A DNA stretch of 64,000 nt from Achromobacter xylosoxidans (GCF_002192695.1 NZ_MTLG01000088.1:1-64000); one strand, 5' to 3'. Shown: positions 49,832 through 60,214, counted from the first letter of the stretch. The notes: generated by a model not told the origin, from the sequence alone. Program-made: numbers and translations.

Positions 49832-50755
49832 TCAGGGATCGATGAGCGCGAAGGCATCGCTGCCCGCCATGCGCGACATCTCGTCGATGATGCGGCGCGA
49901 CAGTTCCAGCACCAACGGGCTGCGCGGTTCGCCCGCAATCATGACCATGCCCAGGCTGTAGCCGATGCGCGGCGCAAAGGGCTTGCAGACCACCCCGCCC
50001 TCCCGGCACAGGCGCGCGAACAGGCCGTTGACCACCGACACGCCTATGCCCCGCGCCACCAGCCGGCAGGCCATTTCCACCGAATGCACTTCTGCCCGGA
50101 TCTGCGGCACCATGCCGCCTTGCCGGAACACATGGTCGATCTGCTGGCGCAGCAGGCGCTGGCGTCCCAGCAGCACCATGTCGACCCCGATGAGGTCGGC
50201 CGGCCCGACCTCGGGCAGGGCATGCAGCGCATGCCCGGACGGCACGATGCACACGGCGTCCGTGCTCAGGCGCGCCACCGTTTCCAGCCCGGAATTCAGC
50301 GTGGGCGAACGGACCAGCGCCAGGTCGGCCTCGCGGCCCAGCACCGCGGCCTCGCTGGTCTCATAGGTGCCCACCAAGACCTCCAGCGCCACCTCTGGAT
50401 GATCGTCAAGAAAGGACTCCGCCACGGCCGGCATGACGGTCTGGGCGACCGAACTGGGCAATTGCACGCGCATGAGCGTGCGCCGCAGCCCGCCCAGCCG
50501 CAGCTGATTGACGTGCCGCTGCAGCGACTTGGCATCGAGAATCATGTTCTGCACGTCCGGCAGCAGGGCTTCGGCCTCGCTGCTCGGATGCAGACGGCCT
50601 TTGCGCCGCAGGAACAATCGCAGGCCCAGATCGGACTCGAACTGGCTGAGCAGGCGGCTGACCGCCGGCTGGGACGCGCCCAGCCGCTGCGCGGCCTCGA
50701 TGGTCGACCCGGTGGTCATGAAGGCCACAAAGGCCTCTAGCTGCTTGAAATTCAT
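49832..50755 (-). CDS. LysR-family regulator
   Basis: Protein of 307 residues from ATG 50755. The HTH 'MNFKQLEAFVAFMTTGSTIEAAQRLGASQPAVSRLLSQFE' is present as contiguous LysR blocks (about 1-60); the effector domain spans about 90-295. The in-frame start at 50812 adds non-family residues. Divergent from the dipeptide transporter operon (248 bp between starts), so it probably senses a peptide-derived or amino-acid signal and controls that operon (inference). A 10-bp palindrome ccaaatttgg lies at 50809-50818 between them. Confidence 0.88.
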   Translation of the reverse strand: MNFKQLEAFVAFMTTGSTIEAAQRLGASQPAVSRLLSQFESDLGLRLFLRRKGRLHPSSEAEALLPDVQNMILDAKSLQRHVNQLRLGGLRRTLMRVQLPSSVAQTVMPAVAESFLDDHPEVALEVLVGTYETSEAAVLGREADLALVRSPTLNSGLETVARLSTDAVCIVPSGHALHALPEVGPADLIGVDMVLLGRQRLLRQQIDHVFRQGGMVPQIRAEVHSVEMACRLVARGIGVSVVNGLFARLCREGGVVCKPFAPRIGYSLGMVMIAGEPRSPLVLELSRRIIDEMSRMAGSDAFALIDP

Positions 50756-50808
50756 TGTTGTCGCGGGCGCGCCGGCGGCGACGCTTTGCCCAATACCTAG
50801 GGTTAGCA

Positions 50809-50818
50809 CCAAATTTGG
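50809..50818. promoter_or_regulatory. Palindromic operator candidate (ccaaatttgg)
   Basis: A perfect 10-bp palindrome 54 bp upstream of the minus-strand LysR start, in the divergent region with the dipeptide operon. Possible LysR autoregulatory site. Confidence 0.35.
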
Positions 50819-50959
50819 CGGAATTCACATAGACGCATGCCGGCCCAGCATACGGTTGCCAAGCCCCCGCGTTGGCTAGAACATGCCGGCAACCGCGGAT
50901 TCTGCCCATACAGGATTCCGTAATCAATCCGTATTAGCGCCGAATCGCAAGGAGTCCAA

Positions 50960-51007
50960 ATGCGCGCTGTTGTCCCACGCCCCTCCTGTCGCCGCGCCGC
51001 GCCATGA
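50960..51007 (+). CDS. 15-codon leader ORF coupled to the first permease gene
   Basis: ATG 50960 follows a strong Shine-Dalgarno (aaggag, 7 nt spacing) and encodes MRAVVPRPSCRRAAP. It stops at a TGA that overlaps the permease ATG (ATGA, 51004-51007). The permease start has no Shine-Dalgarno of its own (upstream sequence is gccgcgccgcgcc), so its translation probably depends on ribosomes finishing this small ORF. Whether the peptide itself matters is unknown; four Arg and three Pro codons could make it pause-sensitive. Too short to be tested by homology here. Confidence 0.45.
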   Translation: MRAVVPRPSCRRAAP

Positions 51008-51978
51008 CCGCGTTCATCATCCGCCGGCTCTGCCAGAGCGTCGTGATCCTCGCCCTGACCTCGCTCATCGTGTTCGCCGGCGTCTATGCCATCGGCGACC
51101 CCATCGAGATCCTGGTGCCGGCCGACGCCTCGCAAGCAGAAATCGCCCAGGCCGTGGCGTCGCTGGGCCTGGACCTGCCGCTCTATCAGCAGTACCTGAA
51201 ATTCGTCGGCAATGCGCTGCATGGAGACCTGGGCACGTCCTTCGTCTACAACCAGCCCGCCATCCAGCTGATCCTGCAGCGGCTGCCCGCCACGCTGGAA
51301 CTGGCTTTCGTCGCGCTGCTGCTGGCTCTCGCCATCGGCCTGCCGCTGGGCCTGGTCGCGGGCCTGAAGCCCGATTCGGCGCTGGACCGCGGCATCATGA
51401 CCGGCTCCATCCTGGGTTTCTCCCTGCCCAATTTCTGGCAGGGCATCATGCTGGTGCTGATCTTCTCGGTGACGCTGGGCTGGCTGCCGTCGACCGGACG
51501 CGGCCCCACCGGCGAACTGCTGGGCATCCAGACCAGCCTGGCGTCCTGGGACGGCATACGCCACCTGATCCTGCCGGCGCTGAACCTGGCGCTGTTCAAG
51601 ATCGCCCTGATCGTGCGCCTGACGCGCAGCGGCGTGCGCGAGACCATGCCGCTGGACTATGTCAAGTTCGCGCGCGCCAAGGGCCTGCGCGAATCGCGCG
51701 TGATCTACATGCACGTGCTCAAGAACATCATGATCCCCATCGTGACCGTGGTCGGCATGGAGTTCGGCTCGATGATCGCGTTCGCCACGGTCACCGAGAC
51801 CATCTTCGCCTGGCCTGGCGTGGGCAAACTCATCATCGACAGCATCATGAAGCTGGACCGCCCCGTCGTGGTCGCCTATCTGCTCATCGTGGTGACCATG
51901 TTCATCCTGCTCAATCTGCTGGTGGACATCATCTACTCCGTCCTGGATCCCCGTGTCCGCGTGGGAGCCGCCGAATGA
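51004..51978 (+). CDS. Dipeptide/oligopeptide ABC permease (DppB-like)
   Basis: Protein of 324 residues with six predicted membrane helices. The N-terminus 'MTAFIIRRLCQSVVILALTSLIVF' and the EAA loop 'FARAKGLRESRVIYMHVLKNIMIPIVT' (read in blocks) are typical of DppB/OppB. First canonical gene of the operon dppBCDF-binding protein-S15 hydrolase-porin. ATG overlaps the stop of the upstream leader ORF. Confidence 0.9.
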   Translation: MTAFIIRRLCQSVVILALTSLIVFAGVYAIGDPIEILVPADASQAEIAQAVASLGLDLPLYQQYLKFVGNALHGDLGTSFVYNQPAIQLILQRLPATLELAFVALLLALAIGLPLGLVAGLKPDSALDRGIMTGSILGFSLPNFWQGIMLVLIFSVTLGWLPSTGRGPTGELLGIQTSLASWDGIRHLILPALNLALFKIALIVRLTRSGVRETMPLDYVKFARAKGLRESRVIYMHVLKNIMIPIVTVVGMEFGSMIAFATVTETIFAWPGVGKLIIDSIMKLDRPVVVAYLLIVVTMFILLNLLVDIIYSVLDPRVRVGAAE

Positions 51979-52874
51979 AATCCGCCGTCATGAAACTCAA
52001 CCGCGAAACGACGCTGGGCCAGGCCCTGTACGGCGTGCTCGACAGCCGCGCAGCCAGCATCGCGGCCGCGATCCTCGGCGTACTGGTGCTGGCCGCGCTG
52101 TTCGCCACCTGGATCGCGCCGCAGAATCCCTATGACCTCGCGGCCATCACCATCCTGGACGGCCGCCTGCCGCCAGGCAGCGTCGGGGTCTACGGCGACA
52201 CCTACTGGCTGGGCACGGATGCGCAAGGGCGCGACATGCTGTCGGCCATGATGTATGGACTGCGCACCAGCCTGGGCGTGGGCGTGCTCAGCGGCCTGTT
52301 CGCCATGGTGGTGGGCACGGTGCTGGGACTGGCCGCCGCCTACTTCGGCGGCCGCGTGGACACCCTGATCATGCGCCTGGTCGACCTGATGCTGGGCTTT
52401 CCCACCATCCTGGTCGCGCTCATGATGCTGGCCATCCTGGGGCAAGGCCTGGACAAGGTCATCCTCGCCCTGGTCGTGGTGCAGTGGGCGTACTTCGCGC
52501 GGGCGGTGCGCGCCACCGCCGTGGTCGAACGGCGCAAGGAATACATGGAAGCCGCGCTCTGCCTGGGCCTGAGCCACCGGCGCGCGCTCTTCAGCCAACT
52601 GCTGCCCAACTGCGTGCCGCCGGTCATCGTGATCGCCATGATCCAGACGGCCAACGCCATCGCGGCGGAAGCCACGCTCAGCTTCCTGGGCATCGGCCTG
52701 CCCGTCACCGAGCCCTCGCTGGGCCTGCTGATCGCCAACGGCTACCAGCAAATGCTGGCCGGCCTGTACTGGATCAGCGTCTACCCGGGCGTCCTGCTGC
52801 TGACGGTGGTCTTCACCATGAACATCGTGGGCGACCGCATCCGCGAAGCGCTCAATCCCCGCCTGCAGAAATAG
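51975..52874 (+). CDS. Dipeptide/oligopeptide ABC permease (DppC-like)
   Basis: Protein of 299 residues with about six membrane helices, from ATG 51975 in an ATGA overlap with the DppB-like gene. 'YWLGTDAQGRDMLSAMMYGLRTSLGVG' and the EAA loop 'YMEAALCLGLSHRRALFSQLLPN' are DppC marks. The N-terminal OppC helix spans about 30-50. Confidence 0.9.
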   Translation: MKSAVMKLNRETTLGQALYGVLDSRAASIAAAILGVLVLAALFATWIAPQNPYDLAAITILDGRLPPGSVGVYGDTYWLGTDAQGRDMLSAMMYGLRTSLGVGVLSGLFAMVVGTVLGLAAAYFGGRVDTLIMRLVDLMLGFPTILVALMMLAILGQGLDKVILALVVVQWAYFARAVRATAVVERRKEYMEAALCLGLSHRRALFSQLLPNCVPPVIVIAMIQTANAIAAEATLSFLGIGLPVTEPSLGLLIANGYQQMLAGLYWISVYPGVLLLTVVFTMNIVGDRIREALNPRLQK

Positions 52875-52882
52875 GAAGTCCC

Positions 52883-53862
<980 letters not shown>

Positions 53863-53866
<4 letters not shown>

Positions 53867-54885
53867 ACACGCCCATCCTGATGCAGGCCCAGCAGGTTTC
53901 GCGCCTGTTCGTGAAGCGGCCCGACTATGCCGAAAGGCTGGCCGGGCTGCTGGGCGCGCGCGTGGCGTCGCATACGGTCCACGCGGTGGACCGCGTGGAC
54001 CTGTCTATCCATGAAGGCGAGGTCGTGGGCCTGGTGGGCGAGTCCGGCTGCGGCAAGTCCACGCTGGGCCGTGTGCTGGCCGGCATCCTGCCGCCCACCT
54101 CCGGCAGCCTGCTGACGCCGGCCGGCGAGCTGTCTTCCCTGACCGGACAGGCCGCGCATGCCCAACGCATGTCCACCCAGATGATCTTCCAGGACCCGAT
54201 GTCCTCGCTCAATCCGCGCAAGCGCGTGCGCGACATCATCGGCGAGGCGCCGCTGGCCCATGGCATCGTGGCGCGCGCCGACTACGACGACTACGTGGTC
54301 GAGGTCATGCGGCAAGTGGGCCTGAACCCGGATTTCCGCAACCGCTTTCCGCACCAGTTTTCGGGCGGCCAACGCCAGCGCGTGGGCATCGGCCGCGCGC
54401 TGGCGGTCAAGCCGCGCTTTCTCATCTGCGACGAATCCATCGCCGCGCTCGACGTTTCGATCCAGGCGCAGATCCTGAATCTCTTCATGGACCTGCGCGA
54501 GACGCTGGGCCTGACCTATCTCTTCATCAGCCATGACCTGGGCGTGGTGCAGCGCATCAGCGGCCGTACCGTCATCATGTACCTGGGCCGCGTCGTCGAA
54601 TCCGGCCCCACCGCCGAGATCTTCAAGACGCCGCTGCATCCCTACACCCAGGCCCTGCTGGAAGAGGTCCCGCGGCTGAGCAACCGCAAGCGGCGCTTTC
54701 ACGCCATCAAGGGCGAGATCCCTTCGCCGCTGAACCCGCCGCCCGGCTGCCATTTCCATCCGCGCTGCCCTCATGCCATGGCGCGCTGCAAGACCGAGCA
54801 GCCCATGCTGCTGGAACAGGGCAATGGCCGCCGCGCCGCCTGTCATCTGCTGGATGCGCCAGCGCAAGGAATGATCCGTCCATGA
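53863..54885 (+). CDS. Dipeptide ABC ATPase (DppF-like)
   Basis: Protein of 340 residues, probably starting at TTG 53863, which overlaps the DppD stop and has aggag 7 nt upstream; ATG 53881 is the alternative (6 residues shorter). Walker A 'GESGCGKSTLGRVLAG', signature 'FSGGQRQRVGIGRALA', Walker B 'FLICDESIAALDVSIQ' (Glu-Ser in place of the more usual Glu-Pro) and the C-terminal 'GCHFHPRCPHAMARCKTEQP' cluster. Confidence 0.9.
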
Positions 54886-56486
54886 AAGCCGCAAGCCTCA
54901 AACCTTCCCTGTTGCGCAGCGGCCTGCGAGCCCTGCTCGTCGCTGCGCTGCTGGCGGCGGCCGCGGGCGCGACCGCGCGTCCGCTGCTGACCATCGGCCA
55001 CTCCAGCGAACCCTCGTCCATGGACCCGTTGTTTTCGCGCACGGGCAACAATCAGGCCGCGGCCGAGAACATCTTCGAACGGCTGGTGTCGACCGACGAG
55101 AACATGCAGATCCGTCCCGGCCTGGCGGTGTCGTGGCAGGTGCTGGAACCGACGCTATGGGAAATCCAGCTGCGGCCCGGCGTGCATTTCCATGACGGAA
55201 CACCCTTCACGGCCGACGACGTGCTGTTCTCGCTGCAGCGCGCGCCCAAGGTGCCGAACAGTCCGGCGCCCTTCACCGGCGCGGTCCGCTCGATCGCCGG
55301 CATCGAGGTCGTGAACCCGCTGACGCTGCGCGTCCGCACCAGGCAGCCCACGCCCGACCTGATGGAGCAGATCGGACTGGTCTACATTCTGTCGCGCCAC
55401 GCGGCCGAGGGCCGCAGCTCGGAAGACTTCAATGCCGGCCCCGCCGCCATCGGCACCGGCCCCTACAAGTACAAGCGCTGGCAGCCGGGCGACAGCCTGG
55501 AGCTGGAACGCAACGACCAGTACTGGGGCAAGCGCCCGGACTTCGACCGCGTCGTGATCCGCTACATCTCCAACGACGCCGCGCGCCTGGCCGCCTTGCT
55601 GTCGGGCACGGTCGACCTGATCGACAGCGTGCCGCCCACCGACACGAAGAAGCTGCAGGCCCGCCCTGGCTATGCGCTGTACCAGGCCGCCTCGGCGCGC
55701 CTGATCTACCTGGCGCTGGACTCGGCGCGCGACCAGAGTCCGTACGTCACCGACGCCCAGGGCAAGCCCATGGACGCCAATCCACTGAAGGACGTGCGGG
55801 TGCGCCGCGCCATCTCCATGATGTTCATGCGCGAACCCATCACCACGCGCCTGCTCAGCGGCGCCGGCGCGCCCGCGGGCCAGATGGTGCCCGAAGGATT
55901 GGGGGGCTACACGCCCGCGCTGCCGCCGCCCGCCTACGATCCGGATGGCGCGCGCAAGCTGCTGGCGCAAGCCGGCTATCCGCAAGGTTTCGGCCTGACC
56001 GTGCACTCGTCCAACGACCGCTTCGCCAGCGACGGCGACCTGGCGCAGGCGCTCGCGCAGATGATGGCCCGGGCTGGCCTGCGCATCAACGGCGTGGTCA
56101 CCCAGCCCTACAACGTCTACGCCGGCGCCAGCAGCAAGCAGCAGTACAGCGCCTTCATCTTCTCCTACGGCAACAGCACCGGCGATTCGTCCAATGGATT
56201 GACCAACGTGCTGGCCAGCTACGACAAGGCCGCCGGCACCGGCGCCTTCAACCGCGCGCGCTACTCCAACCCCGACGTGGACCGTTTGCTGGCGCGCGCC
56301 GCCACCGAGTTCGACAAGGACGTCCGCAACCAGCTGCTGCGCGAAGCCGCCGAAGCCGCGTTCAACGACGTCGGCATCGTGCCGCTTTATTTCCCGGTCG
56401 TCTTCTGGGCCGCCCGCGACGGCATCGTCGTGCGCGCCAACAAGCTGGAACGGACCTCCATGGTCTACATACAGGAAGCAAAATGA
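54882..56486 (+). CDS. Peptide ABC transporter substrate-binding protein (DppA/OppA family 5)
   Basis: Protein of 534 residues with an N-terminal signal (about 1-33: hydrophobic 'ALLVAALLAAAAGATA'). The family-5 binding fold shows 'GHSSEPSSMDPLFSRTGNNQAAAENIFERLV', 'VHFHDGTPFTADDVLFSLQR' and 'DVRVRRAISMMFMREPI' in order (conserved blocks). Placed after the ATPase genes instead of first. Starts and ends with ATGA overlaps, so the whole operon is translationally coupled. Confidence 0.9.
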   Translation: MKAASLKPSLLRSGLRALLVAALLAAAAGATARPLLTIGHSSEPSSMDPLFSRTGNNQAAAENIFERLVSTDENMQIRPGLAVSWQVLEPTLWEIQLRPGVHFHDGTPFTADDVLFSLQRAPKVPNSPAPFTGAVRSIAGIEVVNPLTLRVRTRQPTPDLMEQIGLVYILSRHAAEGRSSEDFNAGPAAIGTGPYKYKRWQPGDSLELERNDQYWGKRPDFDRVVIRYISNDAARLAALLSGTVDLIDSVPPTDTKKLQARPGYALYQAASARLIYLALDSARDQSPYVTDAQGKPMDANPLKDVRVRRAISMMFMREPITTRLLSGAGAPAGQMVPEGLGGYTPALPPPAYDPDGARKLLAQAGYPQGFGLTVHSSNDRFASDGDLAQALAQMMARAGLRINGVVTQPYNVYAGASSKQQYSAFIFSYGNSTGDSSNGLTNVLASYDKAAGTGAFNRARYSNPDVDRLLARAATEFDKDVRNQLLREAAEAAFNDVGIVPLYFPVVFWAARDGIVVRANKLERTSMVYIQEAK

Positions 56487-58363
56487 GCCCCACCCGCCCC
56501 CTCGCGGACCTGCCCAACCAGAAAGTGCGCATGCGCGACGGCGTGCTGCTGGCGACCGACGTGTACTTTCCCGCCGGCTACCGGCCCGGCACGGACGCTC
56601 CCCTGCCCGTGATTCTTGAGCGCACTCCCTACGGCAAGGCGGACATCTCCCGTTCCGAACAGCTCGACGGCGTGCAGGGCCAGCCGCGCCCCGACATCGC
56701 GCGCTACTTCGCACAGCACGGCTTTGCGGTCGTGTTCCAGGACTGCCGCGGCCGCTACGACTCCGAGGGCCAGTTCACCAAGTACCTGTCGGAAGGACCG
56801 GACGGCTTCGACACGATGGCGTGGATCACCGCCCAGCCCTGGTGCAACGGCAAGGTGGGCACCATGGGGCTGTCGTATGGCGCGCACACGCAGATGGCGC
56901 TGGCCTGCCTGAACCCGCCCGGCCTGGCCTGCATGGTGCTGGACTCCGGCGGCTTTTCCAACGGCTACCAGTGCGGCATCCGCCAATCCGGCGCCTTCGA
57001 ACTGAAGCAGGCGACCTGGGCCTACAAGCAGGCCAAGCTCAGCCCGGCCGCGCAAGAGAACCCGGTGGTGCTTGCCGCGCTCGAAGCCCAGGACATCCGC
57101 CAGTGGTTCTCACGCATGCCCTGGCGGCCCGGCCATTCGCCATTGTCGGCCGTGCCGGAGTACGAGGACTATCTGTTCGAGCAGTGGCGCGCCGAGTCCT
57201 TCGACGAATCCTGGCGCCAGCTGGGCATCTATGCGCAGGGCTACTACGATGCCATCCCGGACATTCCGGTGGTGCTGATGTCCAGTTGGTACGACGCCTA
57301 CGTGCGCACCACCATGGAGAACTTCGAAGGCCTGGGCGCCGGGCGCAATGCGCCGCTACGGCTCATCATGGGCCCCTGGCTGCACGGCGATCGCAACATC
57401 ACGCATAGCGGCGACGCCGAGTTCGGGCCGGCGGCCGCCTTCGACGGCCACATCGCCCGCAACTGGCTGGAGTTCCGCCTGGCCTGGTTCCGCCGCTGGC
57501 TGCAGCAGGACGCCAGCCCCACAGCTTCGGATCCGGTCGCCCGCCTGTTCCTGATGGGCGGCGGCAGCGGCCGGCGCGATGCGCAGGGCCGCTTCGAGCA
57601 TGGTGGCCAGTGGGTGCAGGCCGAGACCTGGCCGGTGCCGCAAGCCCGTCCCACGCCCTACTATCTGCACGCCGACGGCGGCCTGCGGCTGGAGCCGCCC
57701 CAGGCCACGCACGCCAGTATCCGCTACCAGGCCGATCCGCGGCGTCCCGTGCCCACCATCGGCGGCGCGCTCACGTCCGGCCAGCCGGTGTTCGTGGGCG
57801 GCGGCTTCGACCAGCGCGAGGACGCACGCTTCTTCGGCATCGAGCAGGCTGGCCTGCCGCTGGCCTCGCGCGACGACGTGGTCGTATTCCAGACCGAACC
57901 GCTGGAGCAGGATCTTGCCGTCGCCGGTCCAGTCCTGGTCAGGCTCAGCATCTCGTCCGATTGCCCCGACACCGACTTCACCGCCAAGCTGATCGACGTC
58001 TATCCCGCCAGTCCCGACTATCCGGAAGGCTATGCGCTGAACCTGACCGACGGCATTTTCCGCTGCCGCTTCCATGAGTCCTGGGAAAAGCCGGCGGCGC
58101 TTGTGCCCGGCACTATCTATGAAGTCACGATCGAACCCTTCGCCACCTGCAATCTTTTCAAGCGGGGACATCGGATCCGCCTGGACATCTCCAGCAGCAA
58201 CTTTCCCAAGTACGACGTCAATCCCAATAGCGGGGAAGCGGCGGCCGATGCCCGCGAGAAGCGCATCGCCCTCAACACCCTGCATCTGTCCTCGGTCCAT
58301 GGTTGCAGCGTCACGCTGCACATCGCCGATCCGCAAGCGCTGACGCCCTTGCCGGCGCCCTGA
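56483..58363 (+). CDS. S15/CocE-NonD family serine hydrolase
   Basis: Protein of 626 residues without signal peptide. An alpha/beta-hydrolase domain begins 'VRMRDGVLLATDVYFPAGY' and has 'VFQDCRGRYDSEGQF' and the nucleophile elbow 'MGLSYGAHTQM' (Ser131). The C-terminal jelly-roll domain (about 400-610; 'DFTAKLIDVYP', 'GHRIRLDISSSNFPKYDVN') is typical of X-Pro dipeptidyl-peptidase, cocaine esterase and alpha-amino acid ester hydrolase. Coupled by ATGA overlap to the peptide-binding protein gene, so it probably cleaves imported proline-containing or N-capped peptides in the cytoplasm (inference). Confidence 0.85.
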   Translation: MSPTRPLADLPNQKVRMRDGVLLATDVYFPAGYRPGTDAPLPVILERTPYGKADISRSEQLDGVQGQPRPDIARYFAQHGFAVVFQDCRGRYDSEGQFTKYLSEGPDGFDTMAWITAQPWCNGKVGTMGLSYGAHTQMALACLNPPGLACMVLDSGGFSNGYQCGIRQSGAFELKQATWAYKQAKLSPAAQENPVVLAALEAQDIRQWFSRMPWRPGHSPLSAVPEYEDYLFEQWRAESFDESWRQLGIYAQGYYDAIPDIPVVLMSSWYDAYVRTTMENFEGLGAGRNAPLRLIMGPWLHGDRNITHSGDAEFGPAAAFDGHIARNWLEFRLAWFRRWLQQDASPTASDPVARLFLMGGGSGRRDAQGRFEHGGQWVQAETWPVPQARPTPYYLHADGGLRLEPPQATHASIRYQADPRRPVPTIGGALTSGQPVFVGGGFDQREDARFFGIEQAGLPLASRDDVVVFQTEPLEQDLAVAGPVLVRLSISSDCPDTDFTAKLIDVYPASPDYPEGYALNLTDGIFRCRFHESWEKPAALVPGTIYEVTIEPFATCNLFKRGHRIRLDISSSNFPKYDVNPNSGEAAADAREKRIALNTLHLSSVHGCSVTLHIADPQALTPLPAP

Positions 58364-58384
58364 CCCGGCCACCCGTGTTTTACC

Positions 58385-58417
58385 CCCTGCCATCCGCGCA
58401 CCGCGCGGACGGCGGGG
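58385..58417 (+). other. Intercistronic hairpin before the porin gene
   Basis: A stem of about 14 bp with one mismatch and one wobble around a 3-nt loop, between the S15 hydrolase and porin genes. No U-tract, so processing or partial attenuation is more likely than full termination. Confidence 0.4.
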
Positions 58418-58446
58418 CTCGTTCGTCCATCCGCAACACAACATCA

Positions 58447-59475
58447 ATGGGGATCACCTTGAAAAAAAAGCTGAGACAACGCAAATTCCTGGGCGCCGCG
58501 CTGGCCCTTTCGTGCATGAGTCCGGCGCAGGCCGCCGAAACCAGTTCGGTCACGCTGTACGGCCTGGTCGACCTGGGCATGCTCTATGAGCGCAAGGATG
58601 GCGAATCCAGCCTGCGCCAGAAGAGCGGCAACCAGTCCGGTTCGCGCTGGGGCCTGCGCGGCAGCGAAGACCTGGGCAACGGCTACAAGGCCGTCTTCCG
58701 CCTCGAAAGCGGCTTCAATGCCAACAACGGCACCCAGGCGCAAGGACGCATGTTCGGCCGCTGGGCTTACGTCGGCCTGGCTGGAGGCTTCGGCGAAGTG
58801 CGCCTGGGCCGGCAATGGGTCTATGGCTTCGAATGGGCAGGCGTGGGCTCGCCGTTCGGCACCGGCTGGAGCCAAAGCTCCAACAATGCCGTGCTGGGCT
58901 ACAACGACGGCGATTTCGGCGCGGGCGGCCGCGTCAACAATGCCGTGTTCTACGCCACGCCGCGCATGAACGGCTGGCAAGCCGGCCTGGGCTACAGCTT
59001 CGAGGCCAACGACGGCAACGAATTCGCCACGGACAACCACGACCGCGTCCTGACCGCCGGCCTGCGCTACAACAAGGGGCCCATCGCCGCCGCGCTGACC
59101 TACGAACGCCTGAATCCCAACGCGCTGCAGCCCAGCAAGAAGAACGCCACCAACTTCCAGGCCGCGGGCTCCTATGACTTCGAATGGATCACGCTGCACG
59201 GCACCTATGGCAATCTGCGCAACGCCAACAGCGGGCCATCGGCCGGCTATGACAACGTCAACTCCTACATCGTCGGCGTGACCGTGCCGACCGGCAAGGC
59301 CGGCAAGGTGATGGCCTCGTACCAGCGCGCCATGGCTTCCGACATTACCGGCTGGGCGTTGGGCTACCAGTACGACCTGTCCAAGCGCACCAACCTCTAT
59401 GCCTACGTGAACCGGCTGGACATCCGGGAATCCCATACGCTGCAGACCTCGGCGGGTATCCGGCACATGTTCTAA
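58447..59475 (+). CDS. General porin (betaproteobacterial OmpC-like)
   Basis: Protein of 342 residues (from ATG 58447) with signal peptide ending 'SPAQA'. The mature start 'AETSSVTLYGLVDLGMLYER' is the hallmark of 16-stranded Burkholderiales porins. Loop-3-type and strand motifs are visible ('NGYKAVFRLESGFN', 'RMFGRWAYVGLAGGFGEVRLGRQ'), and the chain ends in Phe ('AGIRHMF'), needed for outer membrane assembly. TTG 58459 is a serious alternative start because ggggat lies just upstream of it while ATG 58447 has no Shine-Dalgarno. Downstream of the peptide operon; it may admit the same peptides. Confidence 0.88.
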   Translation: MGITLKKKLRQRKFLGAALALSCMSPAQAAETSSVTLYGLVDLGMLYERKDGESSLRQKSGNQSGSRWGLRGSEDLGNGYKAVFRLESGFNANNGTQAQGRMFGRWAYVGLAGGFGEVRLGRQWVYGFEWAGVGSPFGTGWSQSSNNAVLGYNDGDFGAGGRVNNAVFYATPRMNGWQAGLGYSFEANDGNEFATDNHDRVLTAGLRYNKGPIAAALTYERLNPNALQPSKKNATNFQAAGSYDFEWITLHGTYGNLRNANSGPSAGYDNVNSYIVGVTVPTGKAGKVMASYQRAMASDITGWALGYQYDLSKRTNLYAYVNRLDIRESHTLQTSAGIRHMF

Positions 59476-59489
59476 GGTCATGCCTGACG

Positions 59490-59515
59490 GCGCGTCCGAG
59501 GGTTTTCGGACGCGC
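59490..59515 (+). terminator. Terminator of the porin/peptide operon
   Basis: gcgcgtccga / tcggacgcgc, a perfect 10-bp stem with a 6-nt loop, 14 bp after the porin stop; only a weak downstream U content. Confidence 0.6.
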
Positions 59516-59533
59516 TCAAGAAAATTAGTAAAA

Positions 59534-59574
59534 CTGAATATGGATTAGGATAATTAGCTGTCCTAATCATTCAG
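59534..59574. promoter_or_regulatory. Extended dyad upstream of the LysE-type exporter
   Basis: gattagga (59543-59550) and tcctaatc (59561-59568) are perfect inverted copies 10 bp apart. Outer arms ctgaat (59534-59539) and attcag (59569-59574) extend the dyad. It lies 38 bp before the exporter start in an A/T-rich patch, as expected for an ArgP/LysG- or Lrp-type operator. Confidence 0.5.
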
Positions 59575-59611
59575 CCCAGGCTAGTCTGTCGCCCTAGCTC
59601 CAAGGTTGACG

Positions 59612-60214
59612 ATGACCACCGCCTACATTCCCGGATTCCTGCTCGGCCTCAGCCTCATCATGGCGATCGGCGCGCAGAACGCGTTCGTCCTGCGCCAAGG
59701 ACTGCGCCAGGAACATGTCTTTGCCGTCTGCCTGACCTGCGCCCTGTCGGACGCCATCCTGATCAGCGTCGGCGTGGCGGGCTTCGGCCTGGCCGTCGGC
59801 GCCCTGCCCTGGCTGGAATCCGCCTTGCGCTACGGCGGCGCGCTGTTCCTGTTCGCCTACGCGGCGCGCAGCCTGATATCGGCCCTGCGCGCCCGCCACG
59901 ATAGCCTCAGGCCCTCATCCAACCAGACCGCGGGACGCGCCGCCGCGCTGGCGACCTGCCTGGCCCTGACCTGGCTCAATCCGCACGTGTACCTGGACAC
60001 CGTGGTGTTGCTGGGCTCGGTCTCCAGCCAGTACGACGGCCACAAGACCGCCTTCGCGCTGGGCGCGATCTCGGCCTCGTTCGCCTTCTTTTTTGCCCTG
60101 GGCCATGGCGCGCGCCTGCTGCGGCCGGTCTTCGCCAATCCAAATGCGTGGCGAGTGCTGGACGGCTGCGTCGCCGCGGCCATGTTCGCCATCGGACTGA
60201 AGCTCGTGCTCTGA
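59612..60214 (+). CDS. LysE/ArgO-type amino acid exporter
   Basis: Protein of 200 residues with about six membrane helices. The N-terminal 'GFLLGLSLIMAIGAQNAFVLRQGLRQEHV' is the characteristic LysE/ArgO block (shown in pieces), and 'LALTWLNPHVYLDTVVLLGS' is the second conserved repeat. Exports basic amino acids such as arginine or lysine. ATG 59612 has aagg 6 nt upstream; a TTG at 59606 is rejected. Relevance to neighbours: peptide uptake upstream can cause lysine/arginine overload that such exporters relieve (inference). Confidence 0.9.
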   Translation: MTTAYIPGFLLGLSLIMAIGAQNAFVLRQGLRQEHVFAVCLTCALSDAILISVGVAGFGLAVGALPWLESALRYGGALFLFAYAARSLISALRARHDSLRPSSNQTAGRAAALATCLALTWLNPHVYLDTVVLLGSVSSQYDGHKTAFALGAISASFAFFFALGHGARLLRPVFANPNAWRVLDGCVAAAMFAIGLKLVL

